From Bugula neritina (taxonomy: Eukaryota; Bryozoa; Gymnolaemata; Cheilostomatida; Bugulidae), in contig OZ037770.1 in assembly GCA_964035545.1 (NCBI GenBank), positions 177,001-241,000 of the forward strand: a stretch of DNA of 64,000 nucleotides. The letters run 5' to 3'. The notes beneath the pieces were generated by a model. The model worked only from the letters and a program-made list of their open reading frames with translations. It had not been told where the DNA came from and did no database searches. Position numbers and translations under genes: made by a program. Shown in pieces: positions 58,341-64,000 of this stretch; positions within the stretch are counted from its first letter, which is position 1; every line of letters starts with the position of its first letter.

Positions 58341-59834
58341 GTATCTACACAGACAGCATTGGCTACAGAATGTCTACTATTTGCTAGCACCACATGTGTT
58401 TAGCCTGAATGGAATGATCACATCACAGAAAATTTTTATTTAATAATTATAAAACAGTGGGCTGTGTTTACATTATCATATAGCATTAGCATATATTCTG
58501 CTAATTTATTAAAATATTCTTTTATAAAATTTTGTTTTGTTTAAAAGAATTTGTTTTTTTGGAAGACATCCATTAATTAATATGCAAAGTGCGAGCTCTG
58601 CATTGTTCAATGGTGATCTTTCTGCATTTATTACATTTACACAGATTTAATTTGTGTGGAATTTATGCAGAGACTTGGGAGAGTACGAGAGTTAACATCT
58701 TTATGAATATGCATTGACTAGGGTGAAGCTGTCAACTATTTAAATAGAGCATAATATCTGCAACCAGTGTGCTGCTGCATACTTAATTATCTTGTGGTTA
58801 TCACACAGCTTTAAACTATCCTACACAATTATCATAACATTAACTGAGTAACTCTGAGGTGAGATAAATAACCGCAATGGCAAAAAGGTTAAACCTGGGT
58901 TTACCAGCTAAACAAATGACCTTCAGATATGTTGGTTAGTGGCTTTTAAACTCAAAGATAATCCAAACAAACACAATAAGTTGGTGGACATGGAACACAT
59001 CTTCACCAGGTACCACAGGGTAGAAGAAGCTGATGCAGGCATTACTTTACAGAAACTTATCTCTAACTCCACTATGCGAGCTTAAACTGTAAATCTCAAG
59101 TAGTACTTTATATTACTCAATGATTTAGTTATATTACCATCTACAATATATTACCATCTAGTATGTGATTTAGTAACTACATTAGTTACTATATGCAGGC
59201 AATAAACCCAAACCTCTACACTACAACACTATAGATTGTAGGATATACATTATATGTGTATATGTATTGTCGTATATTTAAACATTACATAATAAAAAGT
59301 AATAACATAACGTAGAGATAAAAGAATTGTTGATATTCGGAAGCCGTACTGTCAACTCAGTAAAATATGCTTTAACTAATATATGGGAACAAATTAACAA
59401 AATTTAAATATTTATTACAACTTAAAAACTTTTTTAAGAATATGCAAATTTCGTTTTGGTTAGAATTGCTGAGTCAACTGCATTACTGGAGAGTATTTAG
59501 GCTGCTAAGGAAAGTAGTGAACAAAGAGAAAAGGAGAAAAACTATTTGCTATAATTATGTGTAACATAGCACTCATTAATGTAACTGTAACATTAGCATA
59601 TATTGTAATAGTAGAGAGCATAGTATAACGTAGCAGTAGGTATAAACAGTGTGTAGAGAGAGGGAGGCGTGGCAGTGGAGATAGTGACATCTAGGAAGTG
59701 TATATAGAGTAAGGTAAGGGAACCTGACCAGCCTTGTCAGCCACTCCCTCCCCTTCCTTCACACATATGCCTTAATACTCTGCTAATTATATTCATTAGT
59801 ATTACAGGGCACAGCCCAGAATATATAACTCAAA

Positions 59835-59842
59835 TATAAAAG
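59835..59842 (+). promoter_or_regulatory. TATA box of repeat-protein gene
   Basis: Canonical TATAAAAG 74 bases upstream of the start codon at 59909, predicting a leader of roughly 40 bases. A 13-codon upstream ATG frame (59901) overlaps the start and could lower translation. Confidence 0.5.
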
Positions 59843-59908
59843 TAAATACTCGAGGAATATGCTTCATTTTACTATGGTCTACTCGCAGCTGGCTGTGCGT
59901 ATGACAAC

Positions 59909-62900
59909 ATGGCAAGGAACATGTCTATACTACTTCAAGTGACGGTCATAGCGTATGTAGTCTGTGTGATATGTGTTGACGGATATGTAACGGGACATGC
60001 TCAAGGTGAGTTCACAGTCTATATTCCTAACTAGTGACACTCATGTGACAAGCATGTGACACAAAATGTAGTTCATATACTGCTAGCTGCTTGCATCTTC
60101 ATACACTAAACGAGGGAAATAAAGGAATTGTGTGCCCTCTGTGTTGCAGTTAAAATTCCGTACTCAAACTGTGTAACCTGATCACCATATGCTCCATCAA
60201 TATTCACGTGACTTACATGTAAACATATTTAGTGAATTTACATGGATTCGAAATGCTGTTACTTGTACTTGTAAGAAATTTTAAAATTAAAATAATAAAC
60301 TAAAAATAGCAAATTCACCTCAAAATCAAAGACACCTGAGCATTTTCTTGCTCACGTCTAATGACTGCACACTGAGGGATCCAGTTGATGAATTGCAGCA
60401 AGTGGATAAAATGTTTTATAAAGTTTCTTACTCAAAATATTATCTAACTACATTCTATTAGCTAGACTTAGAGAATCATGAAGTGTAGGCAGCTGGGAGA
60501 AGAAAAACAGGGAGGAAGAGTAAAGTTTTTTAAGGATAGAATAGCAGCAGTTTTTGTAATAAATAAACTAGTTTATCGGATACTTAACTAATTCCATAGT
60601 TAGGAAATCTTGCTAAGAAAATACTTACATAAATCTAATGAGAAATTGTACAACCAAAAAATGAAAGTATGACTGACTGATGAACATCACCGGCTGGTAT
60701 TGCTCGTACTTAGCTTATAACTTATGGCAAGAACTATATTCATGGAACACAAGTAAAGAAGTATACTAATGCGCTATGTATGAATGTATGTATGTATACA
60801 GGCAAGATCAAAGGAAACAGACAGGTGGCAGGGGACGGAGCAATACCAGTCCTTACCAAAGCGGAGAGGAACTGGGTGCAAGCTCTACGTGAACGGATAA
60901 GGAAACAGATACACAAAGTCTACGTGGTTCACTCTCACGGTAAGTAGAGATCCATCAATGAAGGCAATGCCAGCAGAGGTATTCGTGCTAATGCATTATA
61001 ACTGATAAATATCAAATAATGAGCTTGTTGTTATATAATAACAGCATACTGCATTTAGACACTTCTTTCAGGTGGGCAGAAAGAAGTGCGTGTTTACGAT
61101 CTACCAAAAGAAAGACAAAAGAAATCTGCAGGAGTTCCTCAGGAAAAACTAGTTCCTGGCAATCCACCAGCTCCTCAAGACCAACTAGACCCTGTGATAT
61201 TACCAATCCAAGTATTAACCCACCAACTGGCTCCTGGACACGCTCTAGCAATGGCACCAGTGGCTAGACCAGCACCAGTCAATCAACATAAACCAGTCCC
61301 TGGAAGAGTACCAGTTTACAAATTAGCTTCCACAGCAGCACCAGCCACCACAGCTGTACCAGTAACCACAGCAGCACCAGTAACCACAGCTGTACCAGTG
61401 GACCCACATAAACCAGGTCCTGTAACAGTTCCAGTACATCAACCGGCTCCAACCGCTGCACCAGCAACCACAGCAGCACCAGTAACCACAGCTGCACCAG
61501 TGGACCCACATAAACCAGGTCCTATAACAGTTCCAGTACATCAACCGGCTCCAACCGCTGCACCTGTAACTACAGCAGCACCAGTTGACCCACATAAACC
61601 AGGGCCTGCAACAGTTCCAGTACATCAACTGGCTCCAACCGCTGCACCAGTAACCACAGCTGCACCAGTGGACCCACATAAACCAGGTCCTGTAACAGTT
61701 TCAGTACATCAACCGGCTCCAACCGCTGCACCAGTAACCACAGCCACACCAGTGGACCCACATAAACCAGGTCCTGTAACAGTTCCAGTACATCAACCGG
61801 CTCCAACCGCTGCACCAGCAACCACAGCTGTACCAGTGACCACAGCTGCACCAGTAACCACAGCAGCACCAGTTGACCCACATAAACCAGGTCCTGCAAC
61901 AGTTTCAGTACATCAACCGGTTCCAACCGCTGCACCAGTAACCACAGCTGCACCAGTAACCACAGCTGCGCCAGTGGACCCACATAAACCAGGTCCTGTA
62001 ACAGTTCCAGTACATCAACCGGCTCCAACTGCTGCACCAGCAACCACAGCTGTACCAGTGACCACAGCTGCACCAGTAACCACAGCAGCACCAGTTGACC
62101 CACATAAACCAGGTCCTGCAACAGTTTCAGTACATCAACCGGTTCCAACCGCTGCACCAGTAACCACAGCTGCACCAGTAACCACAGCTGCGCCAGTGGA
62201 CCCACATAAACCAGGTCCTGTAACAGTTCCAGTACATCAACCGGCTCCAACTGCTGCACCGGTAACTACAGCAGCACCAGCAACCACAGCAGCACCAGTT
62301 GACCCACATAAACCAGGTCCTGCAACAGTTCCAGTACATCAACCGGCTCCAACCGCTGCACCGGTAACTACAGCTGCACCAGCAACCACAGCAGCACCAG
62401 TTGACCCACATAAACCAGGGCCTGCAACAGTTCCAGTACATCAACTGGCTCCAACCGCTGCACCAGTAACCACAGCTGCACCAGTGGACCCACATAAACC
62501 AGGTCCTGTAACAGTTTCAGTACATCAACCGGCTCCAACCGCTGCACCAGTAACCACAGCAGCACCAGTAACCACAGCTGCACCAGTGGACCCACATAAA
62601 CCAGGTCCCGTAACAGTTCCAGTACATCAACCGGCTCCAACCGCTGCACCGGTAACTACAGCTGCACCAGCAACCACAGCAGCACCAGTTGACCCACATA
62701 AACCAGGTCCTGCAACAGTTCCAGTACATCAACCGGTTCCAACCGCTGCACCAGTAACCACAGCTGCACCAGTAACCACAGCTGCACCAGTGGACCCACA
62801 TAAACCAGGTCCTGTAACAGTTCCAGTACATCAACCGGCTCCAACCGCTGCACCGGTAACTACAGCAGCACCAGCAACCACAGCAGCACCAGTTGACCCA

Positions 62901-64000
62901 CATAAACCAGGTCCTGCAACAGTTCCAGTACATCAACCGGCTCCAACCGCTGCACCGGTAACTACAGCTGCACCAGCAACCACAGCAGCACCAGTTGACC
63001 CACATAAACCAGGGCCTGCAACAGTTCCAGTACATCAACTGGCTCCAACCGCTGCACCAGTAACCACAGCTGCACCAGTGGACCCACATAAACCAGGTCC
63101 TGTAACAGTTTCAGTACATCAACCGGCTCCAACCGCTGCACCAGTAACCACAGCCGCACCAGTGGACCCACATAAACCAGGTCCTGTAACAGTTCCAGTA
63201 CATCAACCGGCTCCAACCGCTGCACCAGCAACCACAGCTGTACCAGTGACCACAGCTGCACCAGTAACCACAGCAGCACCAGTTGACCCACATAAACCAG
63301 GTACTGCAGCAGTTCCAGTACATCAACCGGCTCCAACCGCTGCACCAGTAACCACAGCTGCACCAGTAACCACAGCAGCACCAGTTGACCCACATAAACC
63401 AGGTACTGCAGCAGTTCCAGTACATCAACCAGCTCCGACCGCTGCACCAGTAACCACAGCAGCACCAGTTGACCCACATAAACCAGGTACTGCAACAGTT
63501 CCAGTACATCAACCGGCTCCAACCGCTGCACCAGCAACCACAGCAGCACCAGTTGACCCACATAAACCAGGGCCTGCAACAGTTCCAGTACATCAACCGG
63601 CTCTAACCGCTGCACCGGTAACTACAGCTGCACCAGCAACCACAGCAGCACCAGTTGACCCACATAACCCAGGTCCTGCAACAGTTCCAGTACATCAACC
63701 GGCTCCAACCGCTGCACCAGTAACCACAGCAGCACCAGTTGACCCACATAAACCAGGTCCTGCAACAGTTCCAGTACATCAACCGGCTCCAACCGCTGCA
63801 CCAGTAACCACAGCTGCACCAGTAACCACAGCTGCACCAGTGAACCCACATAAACCAGGTCCCGTAACAGTTCCAGTACATCAACCGGCTCCAACCGCTG
63901 CACCAGTAACCACAGCTGTACCAGTAACCACAGCCGCACCAGTTGACCCACATAAACCAGGGCCTGCAACAGTTCCAGTACATCAACCGGCTCCAACCGC
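59909..64000 (+). CDS. secreted mucin-like Pro/Thr/Ala-rich repeat protein (5' part)
   Basis: Three exons, all phase 1: 59909-60005, 60802-60939 and 61072 to beyond the window end; at least 1,050 residues. Residues 1-32 (MSILLQVTVIAYVVCVICVDG at the core) form a signal peptide. A basic segment of about 75 residues follows (KAERNWVQALRERIRKQIHK, then VYVVHSHGG). From about residue 165, tandem units built on DPHKPGP, VTVPVHQPAP and TAAPVTTAAP repeat 27 times up to the window edge. Pro plus Thr richness without Cys suggests an O-glycosylated, extended extracellular protein such as a mucus, cuticle, adhesive or matrix component. No family beyond that is recognised. Canonical GT/AG junctions (GTGAGT, GTAAGT, CAG) and one unbroken frame over 2.9 kb support this strand; the long minus-strand frames are shadows. 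The 3' end is not in the window. Confidence 0.85.
61330..64000 (+). repeat. in-frame coding minisatellite, 84/102/120-bp units
   Basis: Units of 28, 34 or 40 codons differ by insertion of one or two six-codon blocks (VTTAAP or ATTAAP, 18 bp). All length steps are multiples of three. Base changes between units concentrate in wobble positions (GCA/GCT, GTA/GTG) and a few Val/Ala and Pro/Ser swaps, consistent with selection for the protein combined with unit exchange. Confidence 0.93.

Larger units (their letters stand above)
55413..59834. other. intergenic between divergent receptor and repeat-protein genes
   Basis: No exon recognised. It contains arrays at 55710-55935, 56450-56580 and 57560-58340 and AT-rich DNA. 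Promoters for both flanking genes should lie at its ends. Confidence 0.5.

Noticed and set aside
61012-63996. Many long minus-strand open frames rich in Trp/Cys or Leu/Val
   Set aside because: They are complements of the in-frame plus-strand repeat exon, which has a signal peptide, splice sites and one continuous frame.

Overview
The window is nuclear DNA of an animal. It is AT-rich and gene-poor by prokaryotic standards. Genes are split into many short exons with GT..AG introns, and the gene set is metazoan: a kainate/AMPA-class ionotropic glutamate receptor, an Achaete-scute bHLH factor, a class IA PI3-kinase catalytic subunit, a centrin-like EF-hand protein, a FAM162-type mitochondrial protein and a secreted mucin-like repeat protein. 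The ancestral-looking, intron-rich gene structures suit a slowly evolving invertebrate (a spiralian or cnidarian, for example). I cannot name the taxon from sequence alone.

Layout. 1-12.5 kb: an imperfect palindrome with two arms of about 3.7 kb around a 2.2 kb spacer, a third partial copy beside it, and no convincing gene. 13.2-14.1 kb: short tandem repeats and a G-rich tract. 14.65-16.71 kb (-): Achaete-scute in two exons. 16.8-22.4 kb: intergenic. 22.45-25.27 kb (+): centrin-like gene in six exons. 25.79-37.32 kb (-): PI3K p110 in 25 exons (1102 codons plus stop, frame continuous), tail-to-tail with centrin. 37.3-40.2 kb: intergenic. 40.19-41.32 kb (+): FAM162-like gene. 42.08-55.41 kb (-): glutamate receptor in 20 exons (889 codons plus stop), tail-to-tail with FAM162. 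Its first intron holds a complete LINE with both ORFs open. 55.4-59.8 kb: intergenic with minisatellites. 59.91-64.0 kb (+): secreted Pro/Thr/Ala-rich repeat protein running off the window end. Its coding strand is +; the long open frames on the other strand there are shadows of the repeat.

The most unusual theme is the introns. Nearly every intron of the PI3K and receptor genes carries its own private minisatellite. In many cases the array begins at, or contains copies of, the 5' splice donor (less often the acceptor), as if short duplications across exon/intron junctions seeded the arrays. Several exon edges are visibly duplicated or triplicated, which creates redundant or in-frame alternative splice sites. 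A second point is that the receptor, as assembled, lacks exactly six pore-loop residues, including the Q/R site. That predicts either a hidden 18-nt microexon or a non-canonical pore.

Exon coordinates were derived by hand from splice consensus, frame continuity and family resemblance. No alignment or expression data were available.
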